DNA from: Clostridiaceae bacterium
GTDB taxonomy: Bacteria > Bacillota > Clostridia > Saccharofermentanales > DTU023
DNA: 10,142 bases
Direction of reading: 5' to 3'
Assembly: GCA_012798865.1 (NCBI GenBank)
Contig: JAAZMK010000009.1
Coordinates: 1-10,142, forward strand
The notes beneath the pieces were generated by a model. It worked only from the letters and a program-made list of their open reading frames with translations. It ran no database searches and was not told where the DNA came from. A program made the translations under genes and the position numbers. This document shows, piece by piece, positions 1 to 6,356 of the stretch. Positions within the stretch are counted from its first letter, which is position 1. Every line of letters starts with the position of its first letter.

Positions 1-5
1 AAAGC

Positions 6-1307
6 ATGAGATCGATGGAAATAATGGCGAAGCTCGGACTATCCGCCCTACAAGAGGGTGGTGCTGACCAGACTGTCTGCACTGTGTCGCGCACGGTGAC
101 GCGCGAATTGACGGCGGAGTGGGGAGAGTTTAGCTTATATCGAACGATTTTTGATGATTCAGTCGGCTATATGGCGATAGTTGGCGGACGGCGCGGTGTT
201 CTGTCCCAAAATACGGTCAATGAAGAGGCAATACGGGAAGGAGCCGCTAATTGTTTAAAATCGGCGCAAGCCGCCGACCCAGATGAGGCGTGGCAACTCG
301 CTCCTCCTTTGCCTGAGCAGCTCTTCGAGACGGGTCCGCTCACATGTGACGAAGAAAAATTGTTTGAGCGTTGCGAGGAATTTCTGAACGATATCCGCAC
401 GCGTTTCCCGCTCATCAGCGCCAGCATGCTCACAGCGACGCATGTGTTGAAGGAAGGCGTCGGTCTTTATTCGACCGGGAGCAGATTTTTTTCGCGGCGC
501 GGCGTATATTCCGTTGATCTTATGTTCAATGCAACAGAAGGAGAAGCGACGTCATCGTTCTTCGCGACCTCCGTGGAGACGCTCGACCTCGACACGCCTT
601 TCATCAAGCTCGGTAGTTTTGAATCGGATCTCGCCGCTATTTCTCGGCAAGTTTTTACAAAGGCGATGGACGAAAAGTTCACGGGGACGGTCTTGTTAAC
701 ACCGGACTGTTTCGGTTATCTGCTTGCCACGTGTATCGGAACCTACGCGTCCGACGGTGTGATTCTGGACGGCACGAGTCTGTGGCTTAACAAGGTCGGA
801 CAACAAGTGGCGAATGAGAAGTTTAGTCTGCAACTCGCGCCGCTTCACCCCGACATTGTGGCAGGTCAGCGCTATACATCGGAAGGCTATCTCGCCGAGG
901 ATTTCTACTTGATCGAGCGCGGTGTCTTGAAACAGTTTCATCTCAGTGATTATGCCGCTCGCAAGACGGGTCGTGAACGATCCCCCAACTCATCGTTCGG
1001 CTGTTTTATCGTGGAGCCCGGAGATGAGCCGCTCGAGACCATGATTCGCGACATCGAACGCGGGCTTGTCATTGCACGTGTATCGGCAGGATCACCGAGC
1101 GCATCGGGGGATTTTTCCGGCGTTGCGAAGAACTGTTTTTTGATTGAAAATGGAGAGATCAAAGAGGCGTTGAGTGAGACGATGATCAACGGCAATTTGG
1201 CTGAGTTTCTTATGAACATCAAGACGCTTTCGAGGGAAGTCGTGAAAGACGGCAGTTCCGTGCTCCCGTGGGTTGCCATTGAAGGCGTCGGCATCGCCGG
1301 GAAGTAA
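6..1307 (+). CDS. TldD/PmbA family protein, TldE (PmbA)-type
   Basis: 433 residues, the usual size for the TldD/PmbA family, whose TldD-TldE heterodimers are cytosolic metalloproteases that trim unfolded or modified peptides (microcin B17 leader, CcdA). Recognisable family segments are the beta-rich middle (about 227-241, TGTVLLTPDCFGYLL), the block around 292-321 (EGYLAEDFYLIERGVLKQF followed by YAARKTG), and the C-terminal signature at about 368-404 (SGDFSGVAKNCFLIENGEI, then ETMINGNLAEFL). No HExxxH zinc motif is present, which marks it as the TldE/PmbA-like non-metal subunit rather than TldD. A TldD partner would be expected just upstream, outside the window. The first ATG forms an ATGA with a possible upstream stop (AAA GCA TGA at 1-9), the pattern of a coupled upstream gene. 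A second in-frame ATG at 15 is an alternative start. DUF308 follows after 11 bp in the same direction. Family assignment is firm; substrate is unknown. Confidence 0.88.
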   Translation: MRSMEIMAKLGLSALQEGGADQTVCTVSRTVTRELTAEWGEFSLYRTIFDDSVGYMAIVGGRRGVLSQNTVNEEAIREGAANCLKSAQAADPDEAWQLAPPLPEQLFETGPLTCDEEKLFERCEEFLNDIRTRFPLISASMLTATHVLKEGVGLYSTGSRFFSRRGVYSVDLMFNATEGEATSSFFATSVETLDLDTPFIKLGSFESDLAAISRQVFTKAMDEKFTGTVLLTPDCFGYLLATCIGTYASDGVILDGTSLWLNKVGQQVANEKFSLQLAPLHPDIVAGQRYTSEGYLAEDFYLIERGVLKQFHLSDYAARKTGRERSPNSSFGCFIVEPGDEPLETMIRDIERGLVIARVSAGSPSASGDFSGVAKNCFLIENGEIKEALSETMINGNLAEFLMNIKTLSREVVKDGSSVLPWVAIEGVGIAGK

Positions 1308-1318
1308 GGGGTTTCAAG

Positions 1319-1897
1319 ATGGATGAAAACGTAAAAGACAAGGCGATAAAATCGCCGAAACGAGTATTCTGGGAGTTGATGCTGATTGGCATCGCCCTGT
1401 TCGCCGCGGGCATCTTCACGCTCGCGAATCCGCAAGGAACGCTTAAGTTTGTTCTGATCGTGTTGGGGGTCGTCTCGATCGTCAGCAGTGTCGGCTTTTT
1501 TATGCGCTATTTGCGTATTCGCGAGGAGAAGGGGTGGTTGAGCTCCTTTGTACTAGTGTTGGCAGGTCTGCTGTTTATTTTCGGCATTATTCTTATCGCC
1601 AAACCCGATGAGACGTGGCTTTTCCTGATCTATTCGATCGGTTTGTGGTTCATCGCGTATGCCGTGTATTCGCTAGTCGCTTCCGTGAAGCTTAGATCCT
1701 TCAGCTCGAAACTGTTTATCGTAACGTTCGTTCTGGCAATCTTGCTTCTCATTGCGGGCGTCACACTGATTTTGTCGCCGACGGTCGGCATAACGTTTAT
1801 CGGTTTGGTGATCGGGATGGCGCTTATCGTCAACGGACTGGAGTTTATTCTGCTCGCAGTTTCGGAGAAGTTGATCGATCGACGACAGAAAGAATAA
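1319..1897 (+). CDS. DUF308/HdeD-like six-helix membrane protein
   Basis: 192 residues with a short charged N-terminus and six predicted transmembrane helices at about 17-36, 41-63, 73-94, 99-121, 131-152 and 156-181. The helices fall into three pairs, each joined by a short turn carrying a proline: ANPQGT near 36, AKPDET near 94 and LSPTVG near 152. This threefold helix-hairpin layout is typical of the DUF308/HdeD membrane family. E. coli HdeD is linked to acid resistance, but most family members have no known biochemical role, and none is claimed here. The C-terminus is a basic tail (KLIDRRQKE). The start follows a modest AAGGGG at 1305-1310, 11 bp after the TldE-like stop, so the two are probably co-transcribed. 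A likely terminator follows. Confidence 0.8.
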   Translation: MDENVKDKAIKSPKRVFWELMLIGIALFAAGIFTLANPQGTLKFVLIVLGVVSIVSSVGFFMRYLRIREEKGWLSSFVLVLAGLLFIFGIILIAKPDETWLFLIYSIGLWFIAYAVYSLVASVKLRSFSSKLFIVTFVLAILLLIAGVTLILSPTVGITFIGLVIGMALIVNGLEFILLAVSEKLIDRRQKE

Positions 1898-1903
1898 CGT
1901 TCG

Positions 1904-1932
1904 ACGCAAACCGTGTGGTGGTTGCGTATTTT
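1904..1932 (+). terminator. Probable Rho-independent terminator after the DUF308 gene
   Basis: The arms ACGCAAACC (1904-1912, with one bulged A) and GGTTGCGT (1920-1927) form an 8-bp stem around the 7-nt loop GTGTGGT. ATTTT follows directly. The hairpin begins 7 nt after the DUF308 stop codon. The stem is of medium stability and the T-run is short, so it may leak. Confidence 0.5.
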
Positions 1933-1996
1933 ACCCTTTTAACGAGCGTTTCGGCATCGATCAGAAGGGTGGAAATTGCGAAGGAGCGATTGACTG

Positions 1997-2027
1997 TTGC
2001 GCATACATATTAACAGCGTGATATAGT
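1997..2027 (+). promoter_or_regulatory. Weak candidate promoter for scfA
   Basis: TATAGT at 2022-2027 matches the sigma-A -10 consensus at five of six positions and lies 37 nt upstream of the scfA ATG. The best -35 at a usable distance is TTGCGC (1997-2002, 19-nt spacer), which matches only in TTG. A promoter is expected in this 167-bp gap because a terminator-like hairpin precedes it. The exact position is a guess. Confidence 0.3.
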
Positions 2028-2064
2028 GAAACAAGACAAGAAGAACAGAAGGAAGGTTTTTGCC

Positions 2065-2220
2065 ATGTCAGATAAAAAGAGAATCATAACTTTACCGACA
2101 CGTAAACTGATCGACGCGGACGTGCGTGACGGATGCGGCGAGTGCCAGACATCTTGCCAATCGGCTTGCAAAACGTCATGCGGCGTTGCGAACCAGCAGT
2201 GTGAGCAGGAGCGCGACTAG
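2065..2220 (+). CDS. scfA: Six-cysteine ranthipeptide SCIFF precursor
   Basis: 51-residue precursor of a ribosomally made, post-translationally modified peptide. Residues 1-22 form a charged leader (MSDKKRIITLPTRKLIDADV and onward). The core holds six cysteines at 24, 27, 31, 35, 39 and 46, in the family pattern CGECQTSCQSACKTSC followed by VANQQC. This matches the SCIFF family (six cysteines in forty-five residues), almost universal in Clostridia. Homologues such as CteA are given Cys-to-Thr thioether bridges by a SPASM radical SAM enzyme; Thr37 in the CKTSC stretch and Thr29 are the available acceptors here. The ATG at 2065 is preferred because AGGAAGG (2050-2056) sits 8 nt upstream and because family members begin in this way. 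An upstream in-frame GTG at 2026 has no good binding site. The maturase scfB follows 147 bp later. Final product and function are unknown. Confidence 0.93.
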   Translation: MSDKKRIITLPTRKLIDADVRDGCGECQTSCQSACKTSCGVANQQCEQERD

Positions 2221-2265
2221 ACGCTTTCTCGCGACAACGGTGAGCTGAAAGTTAGTGCACCCGCA

Positions 2266-2284
2266 GCGAGGAGTCGATTCTCGC
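2266..2284 (+). other. Small RNA hairpin in the scfA-scfB spacer
   Basis: GCGAGGA (2266-2272) can pair with TTCTCGC (2278-2284), seven pairs including one G-U, around the loop GTCGA. No T-run follows, so it is not a terminator by itself. It may protect the 3' end of an scfA-only transcript. The rest of the 147-bp spacer holds the larger structures at 2317-2354 and no gene. Confidence 0.35.
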
Positions 2285-2316
2285 GGAAAGACGACCAGCC
2301 AAGCAGAGATTAAAGG

Positions 2317-2354
2317 TCGGCGTACCGCATTGAAAAATCGGAGTGCCGATTTTT
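2317..2354 (+). promoter_or_regulatory. Two competing hairpins just upstream of scfB (attenuator-like)
   Basis: AAAAATCGG (2333-2341) and CCGATTTTT (2346-2354) are a perfect 9-bp inverted repeat around AGTG. Its 3' arm is T-rich, like a weak terminator, and ends directly before the scfB ribosome binding site. An overlapping alternative pairs TCGGCGTACC (2317-2326) with GGAGTGCCGA (2340-2349): seven continuous pairs including two G-U, one mismatch, then two more. The two stems share bases 2340-2341 and 2346-2349 and cannot form together. This could reduce scfB relative to scfA or gate its translation. The base pairing is read from the sequence; the regulatory role is inference. Confidence 0.45.
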
Positions 2355-2360
2355 GGTGGA
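2355..2360 (+). promoter_or_regulatory. Ribosome binding site that sets the scfB start
   Basis: GGTGGA lies 7 nt before the ATG at 2368 and touches the end of the preceding hairpin. It supports 2368 over the in-frame TTG at 2353, which lies inside the hairpin arm and has no binding site. Confidence 0.5.
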
Positions 2361-2367
2361 TGAGCGG

Positions 2368-3840
2368 ATGATTCATCAGTACAAACTGAACGGCTACAAT
2401 ATCGTGTTGGATGTCGACAGCGGCAGCATTCATCTCGTAGACGATCTCGTCTACGAGATTGTTTCGTTGTACGAAAAAACAGACCGTGATGATATCGTTC
2501 GCGTGCTGTCAGATCGCTTTGAGGTCGAGGACATTTGTTCTGCGCTCGACGATGTGCAAGAACTTGTCGATCAGCAGAAGCTTTTCTCTTATTCGGATCA
2601 TGCGGATCGGCTTTTTGGGGGAGCGGGTCCGACGGTGAGTGAGCGGTCGCAAGCGCTGATCGAACGGGAGCAGACGATGACTGCGCCATGCGAACTTACC
2701 GACTTCACCCGCTGTCCTGAAGGCGATATCACGACGAGTTTCCGGAAAGAGAAGAATGTTATCAAGGCGCTCTGTCTCAACGTCGCCCACACGTGTAATC
2801 TTGATTGCTCATACTGTTTTGCCGGGCAGGGCAAGTACAAGGGAGAGCAGGCGCTCATGTCTCTCGAGACGGGGAAGAAAGCGATCGATTTTCTCATCGA
2901 GCGTTCGGGATCGAGGAGAAACTTGGAAGTCGATTTTTTCGGCGGCGAGCCGCTTCTCAACTGGCAGATGGTCAAGGACGTCGTCGCTTATGCGCGTTCC
3001 ATCGAAAAGGAAGCAGGCAAGCATTTCCGCTTTACCTTAACGACGAACGGAGTGCTCATCGATGATGATGTGATTGAGTTTACGAACAAAGAGATGCACA
3101 ATGTCGTCCTCAGTCTCGACGGACGCCCTCACGTGCACAACCGTTTTCGCGTCGATATTGGAGGAAAGGGCAGTTATGCCCGTATTGTGCCGAAGTTTCT
3201 TGAGCTCGTTAAGAGGCGAACCCGTGGCACATACTATGTCAGAGGCACGTACACGCATCTCAATACCGATTTTTTAAACGATATTCTGCACATGCTCGAT
3301 CTCGGGTTTCGCGAGATCAGCATGGAGCCTGTCGTCTGCCGTCCTGACGAGCCGTATGCTCTGGCGGACGAGGATTTGCCGATTATTTTTGAGCAATACG
3401 AGAAGCTTGCCGAGGAGATGTTGCGCCGCGAGCGCGAGGGCGATCCTTTCGAGTTCTACCACTTCATGATTGATCTCGAGCATGGACCCTGTATCTACAA
3501 GCGGATTACAGGTTGCGGGGCGGGGACGGAGTATCTCGCCGTGACGCCTTCGGGCGACCTCTACCCGTGCCACCAGCTCGTCGACGATCCGTCCTTCAAA
3601 ATTGGAACTCTTGACGATGGCGTGACGGAATTAGATCTTCAGAACGAGTTTCGAAAATGCAACGTCTTCGCCCGCGACGCATGCCGCGATTGCTGGGCGA
3701 AACTGTATTGCGCAGGAGGTTGCGCAGCGAACGCTTTTCATATGTCGGGCAGTCTTCTCGGAACCGATAAATTCGGTTGCGAACTTTTCAAAAAGCGCAT
3801 CGAATGTGCCATCATGATAAAAGTCGCCAAAGTACACTAA
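2368..3840 (+). CDS. scfB: Thioether cross-link-forming SCIFF peptide maturase (radical SAM/SPASM)
   Basis: 490-residue enzyme that binds the ScfA leader and uses S-adenosylmethionine radical chemistry to join cysteine sulfurs to partner residues in the core. Residues 1 to about 85 resemble the RiPP recognition element (PqqD-like fold) of characterised SCIFF maturases such as CteB. The radical SAM cluster motif CX3CX2C is CNLDCSYC, with Cys143, Cys147 and Cys150. The GGEP SAM-binding motif is at about 192-195. The C-terminal SPASM region has Cys375, Cys383, Cys401 (YPCHQ), Cys431, then CX2CX5CX3C at 439, 442, 448 and 452, then Cys471 and Cys480. That is enough for two auxiliary [4Fe-4S] clusters, as in CteB. 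All key residues are present and length is normal. The start at 2368 (MIHQYKLNGYNIVLD) matches family N-termini. The stop overlaps the ilvE stop on the other strand by 4 bp. Confidence 0.93.
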   Translation: MIHQYKLNGYNIVLDVDSGSIHLVDDLVYEIVSLYEKTDRDDIVRVLSDRFEVEDICSALDDVQELVDQQKLFSYSDHADRLFGGAGPTVSERSQALIEREQTMTAPCELTDFTRCPEGDITTSFRKEKNVIKALCLNVAHTCNLDCSYCFAGQGKYKGEQALMSLETGKKAIDFLIERSGSRRNLEVDFFGGEPLLNWQMVKDVVAYARSIEKEAGKHFRFTLTTNGVLIDDDVIEFTNKEMHNVVLSLDGRPHVHNRFRVDIGGKGSYARIVPKFLELVKRRTRGTYYVRGTYTHLNTDFLNDILHMLDLGFREISMEPVVCRPDEPYALADEDLPIIFEQYEKLAEEMLRREREGDPFEFYHFMIDLEHGPCIYKRITGCGAGTEYLAVTPSGDLYPCHQLVDDPSFKIGTLDDGVTELDLQNEFRKCNVFARDACRDCWAKLYCAGGCAANAFHMSGSLLGTDKFGCELFKKRIECAIMIKVAKVH

Positions 3841-4916
3841 TATTCATAGCGTGGTATCACTGCCGTCCATCCGTGTGTGTCTTCGACAGTCTGGCGATGG
3901 AGGGCGGTGAGTGCATCGTAGAACATCTGCGCCATAGGACCGATTTCCCTGTTGTTGATGATGATCGATTCTCCCATGTACTGGAGTTCTCCGACGGGCG
4001 AGATGACTGCGGCCGTGCCGGTTCCGAAGGCCTCGCTGAGCTGACCTTTTGCGTGTGCCTCGTACAGTTCTTGAACGCTGATGCGACGTTCCTCTACGAC
4101 CATGCCGCGCTCTCTTGCGAGCGTGATGACGGAGTCGCGCGTCACGCCCGGCAGGATCGTGTCGCCGAGTTCGGCTGTCACGATTTTTCCGTCGATGACG
4201 AACATCATGTTCATGGCGCCGACCTCTTCCACGTATTTCTGCTCACGTCCGTCGAGCCAAAGGACTTGGTTAAATCCGGCGTCCATCGCTTCTTTTGTCG
4301 CCTTGAAGCTGGCGGCGTAATTGCCGCCCGTCTTTGCGCGCCCCATGCCGCCCCTGACGGCGCGTACGTAGCGTTGTTCGATGCGGATACGGACTGGCTT
4401 CATGCCTTCCGGATAGTATGATCCCGACGGGGCACAGATGACGAAATAGATGAACCGATCAGCGGAGTGCGCGCCTAGGCTATTGCCGTCCGAGATCATC
4501 GTCGGTCGGATGTAGAGAGATGTTCCCTTGCTGCTCGGCACCCAGTCGCGGTCGAGATCGACTAAACGCGTAATGGCTTCGATCTGGAAGTCTTCGTCCA
4601 GTTCCGGCATACAGGTGCGATCAGCGCTGCGATTCATGCGGCGCGCATTGTCGCGAAGTCGGAATGAACCGACGTTACCATCGGACAATCTGTAAACTTT
4701 GGTGCCTTCGAATACTTCCTGAGCGTAATGAAAAATCGGCGAAGCCGGATCGAGACAGAGCGGTCCGTACGGGACGATGCGTGCATCGTGCCATCCTATG
4801 CCTTTGTCGTATTCGACGATAAACATATGATCGGTAAAAGTTCGCGCAAAGCCCAAGTTGCTCTCATCGATCGGCTTGGCTTTCGGATTTTGCGTTCTGG
4901 TAATCTTGATCTCCAT
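3837..4916 (-). CDS. ilvE: Branched-chain amino acid aminotransferase (class IV PLP, BCAT type II)
   Basis: 359 residues, the length of type II (eukaryote-like) branched-chain aminotransferases. The enzyme exchanges amino groups between valine, leucine or isoleucine and 2-oxoglutarate in the cytosol. The pyridoxal-phosphate lysine is Lys195 in RAKTGGNYAAS. The conserved glutamate contacting the cofactor is Glu231 in VEEVGAMNMMFV. Other family blocks are FEGTKVYR (69-76), LYIRPTMI (134-141), ILPGVTRDSV (254-263) and EAFGTGTAAVISPVG (295-309). The ATG at 4916 has AAAGGA a few bases upstream. It lies 142 bp downstream of the oxidoreductase gamma gene on the same strand, beyond a GC-rich hairpin, so it may be the last gene of that operon or have its own promoter. 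Its product, a branched 2-oxoacid, is the natural substrate of the neighbouring oxidoreductase. Confidence 0.94.
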   Translation of the reverse strand: MEIKITRTQNPKAKPIDESNLGFARTFTDHMFIVEYDKGIGWHDARIVPYGPLCLDPASPIFHYAQEVFEGTKVYRLSDGNVGSFRLRDNARRMNRSADRTCMPELDEDFQIEAITRLVDLDRDWVPSSKGTSLYIRPTMISDGNSLGAHSADRFIYFVICAPSGSYYPEGMKPVRIRIEQRYVRAVRGGMGRAKTGGNYAASFKATKEAMDAGFNQVLWLDGREQKYVEEVGAMNMMFVIDGKIVTAELGDTILPGVTRDSVITLARERGMVVEERRISVQELYEAHAKGQLSEAFGTGTAAVISPVGELQYMGESIIINNREIGPMAQMFYDALTALHRQTVEDTHGWTAVIPRYEY

Positions 4917-5007
4917 GGTTGGTCCTTTCTCAAATCAATCTTGTGCGGGTCAGATACGTTTTGTGTCATTTCCCTTGGAAATTGATCGGGGAAGTATGTG
5001 GCGGAAT

Positions 5008-5038
5008 GGGCACGCGGCGCCCCTCTCGCCGCGCGCCC
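5008..5038 (-). terminator. GC-rich hairpin between the oxidoreductase operon and ilvE
   Basis: Read on the - strand, GGGCGCGCGGCG (5038-5027) pairs with CGCCGCGTGCCC (5019-5008) over 12 bp, with one G-U pair, around the 7-nt loop AGAGGGG. On the + strand the same position is an A-C mismatch, so the fold favours - strand RNA. No U-run follows, so it is not a standard intrinsic terminator. It may be a partial terminator, a pause site or an mRNA 3'-end stabiliser. The remaining spacer also holds a small ATTTCC/GGAAAT hairpin (4968-4982). No convincing ilvE promoter was found. Confidence 0.45.
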
Positions 5039-5058
5039 GTAAGATGTCTACGTTGCAC

Positions 5059-5601
5059 TCACCGTCGTACGCAATCGGCGCCTCGCTGGAGAGCGACCTC
5101 GTTCAGCTCGACGAGGTGAGCTTTTTTGCCTGTGAAAATGTTTCGCAACATATCCACGACTGTTTCAAATGTCAAGTATTTTGTCGCTTCGATGTAGGCG
5201 CCGAGCATCGCCATGTTGGCGACGCGCATGTTGCCGAGTTCCGAAGCGATTTCGAGTGACGGGACGTAGATTGCCCGCACATCGTCACGTTGAACCTTGC
5301 GTTCGACGATCGATTCGTTGACGAGGATCAAGCCTCCCGGCTTGACAGCAGGTTCGAACTTGTCTAGTGACGGTTGATTCATGGCAATGAGCTCGCTCGG
5401 CTCAAGGACGATCGGGGAGATGATTTCCGTGTCGGCTATGACGACGTTGCAGTTCGCCGTACCGCCACGCATCTCGGGTCCGTACGACGGCAGCCAGCTG
5501 ACGTTCAACCCCTGCGCCATGGCGGTTTCAGCCATTGTCGTGCCGATCGACATGACGCCTTGTCCGCCGAAGCCCGCTACGATGATTTCGTGATAAGCCA
5601 T
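5059..5601 (-). CDS. 2-oxoacid:ferredoxin oxidoreductase, gamma subunit
   Basis: 180 residues, the normal size of the gamma (catalytic domain III) subunit of four-subunit 2-oxoacid:ferredoxin oxidoreductases. The N-terminal glycine motif GFGGQGV (10-16) and the YGPEMRGGTANC segment (40-51) are family signatures; this domain takes part in coenzyme A and subunit contacts. AGGAGG lies 6 nt before the ATG (5608-5613), inside the end of the beta gene, and only 1 bp separates the two genes. This is the last subunit gene of the set. With alpha, beta and the ferredoxin it should complete a cytosolic complex. Equivalent subunits are named KorC or VorC in different organisms, so no symbol is forced here. 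Substrate preference cannot be read from this subunit alone. Confidence 0.9.
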   Translation of the reverse strand: MAYHEIIVAGFGGQGVMSIGTTMAETAMAQGLNVSWLPSYGPEMRGGTANCNVVIADTEIISPIVLEPSELIAMNQPSLDKFEPAVKPGGLILVNESIVERKVQRDDVRAIYVPSLEIASELGNMRVANMAMLGAYIEATKYLTFETVVDMLRNIFTGKKAHLVELNEVALQRGADCVRR

Positions 5602-5602
5602 C

Positions 5603-6352
5603 TTACGCCTCCTCTTTCGTGATGTCTTTGTAAACGCCGAGCGGGAAAACGGGAATCATGTTCTCGTTCAGCCATTCAAGTGCCTTGACGGGAGTCAGCC
5701 CCCAGTTCGTCGGACACGTTGACAAGACTTCGATCATCGTGAATCCGCGTCCTTCAAGTTGCAGTTCGAAAGCTTTCCTGATGGCGCGTTTTGCCCTCAT
5801 AACATTTGCAGGCGATGTGACGGTAACGCGCTCGATGTAGGCTGCGCCGTCGAGCGTGGCGAGCAGCTCCGCGATGCGAATTGGCGAGCCGGCGTGGCTT
5901 TTCTCACGACCGAGAGGCGCCGTGGTAGCGCGCTGTCCGACGAGTGTTGTCGGCGCCATCTGACCGCCTGTCATGCCGTAGATGGCGTTGTTGACAAAGA
6001 TGGTCGTGATATTCTCGCCTCGCATTGCTGCGTGCGTGATTTCTCCCGTACCGATGGCGGCGAGGTCGCCGTCTCCCTGATACGTGAAGACGACTTTGTC
6101 CGGCAGTACGCGCTTGATGCCTGTCGCGACAGCAGGGGCGCGACCGTGGGCAGCCTCCTGCATGTCGCAATTAAAGTAATCGTAAGCGAAGACGGAACAT
6201 CCGACCGGCGCGACACCGATCGTCTTTCCCAGGATGTCCAGCTCTTCGAGAGTTTCGGCGACGAGTCTGTGAATGATGCCGTGCGTGCAGCCCGGGCAAT
6301 AGTGTGTTTCAACATCGGTGAGACCTTTCGATCTCTGATAGACGATAGCCAT
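5603..6352 (-). CDS. 2-oxoacid:ferredoxin oxidoreductase, beta (thiamine pyrophosphate) subunit
   Basis: 249 residues. This subunit holds thiamine pyrophosphate and the proximal iron-sulfur cluster. The TPP/Mg motif begins GDGD at 93-96 and ends with NN at 121-122 (IFVNNAIYGMTGGQ). Cysteines at 19, 22 (CPGC), 52 (VGCSVF) and 213 (STCPTN) have the spacing of the four cluster ligands in related beta subunits. The complex decarboxylates a 2-oxoacid, forms acyl-CoA and passes electrons to ferredoxin. GGAGGT lies about 7 nt before the ATG. It starts 4 bp after the alpha stop and ends 1 bp before gamma, so the subunits should be made together. The sequence type fits the 2-oxoglutarate/branched-chain oxoacid group rather than pyruvate oxidoreductase. 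The branched-chain preference is argued mainly from the alpha subunit and neighbours. Confidence 0.92.
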   Translation of the reverse strand: MAIVYQRSKGLTDVETHYCPGCTHGIIHRLVAETLEELDILGKTIGVAPVGCSVFAYDYFNCDMQEAAHGRAPAVATGIKRVLPDKVVFTYQGDGDLAAIGTGEITHAAMRGENITTIFVNNAIYGMTGGQMAPTTLVGQRATTAPLGREKSHAGSPIRIAELLATLDGAAYIERVTVTSPANVMRAKRAIRKAFELQLEGRGFTMIEVLSTCPTNWGLTPVKALEWLNENMIPVFPLGVYKDITKEEA

Positions 6353-6356
6353 ATCT

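Noticed and set aside
1990..1995. TTGACT as a -35 element for scfA
   Set aside because: No acceptable -10 lies 16-19 nt downstream; the best -10 (2022-2027) is 26 nt away.
2026..2064. Upstream GTG start that would lengthen scfA by 13 residues
   Set aside because: No ribosome binding site before it, it overlaps the candidate -10 element, and SCIFF precursors normally begin near the ATG at 2065.
2252..2689. 145-codon - strand open frame across the scfA-scfB spacer
   Set aside because: Low-complexity basic translation overlapping the maturase start and the hairpins; no binding site or family likeness.
3777..4421. 214-codon + strand open frame
   Set aside because: It lies antisense to ilvE, which has all family motifs, and has no family features. 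It reflects codon bias of the real gene.
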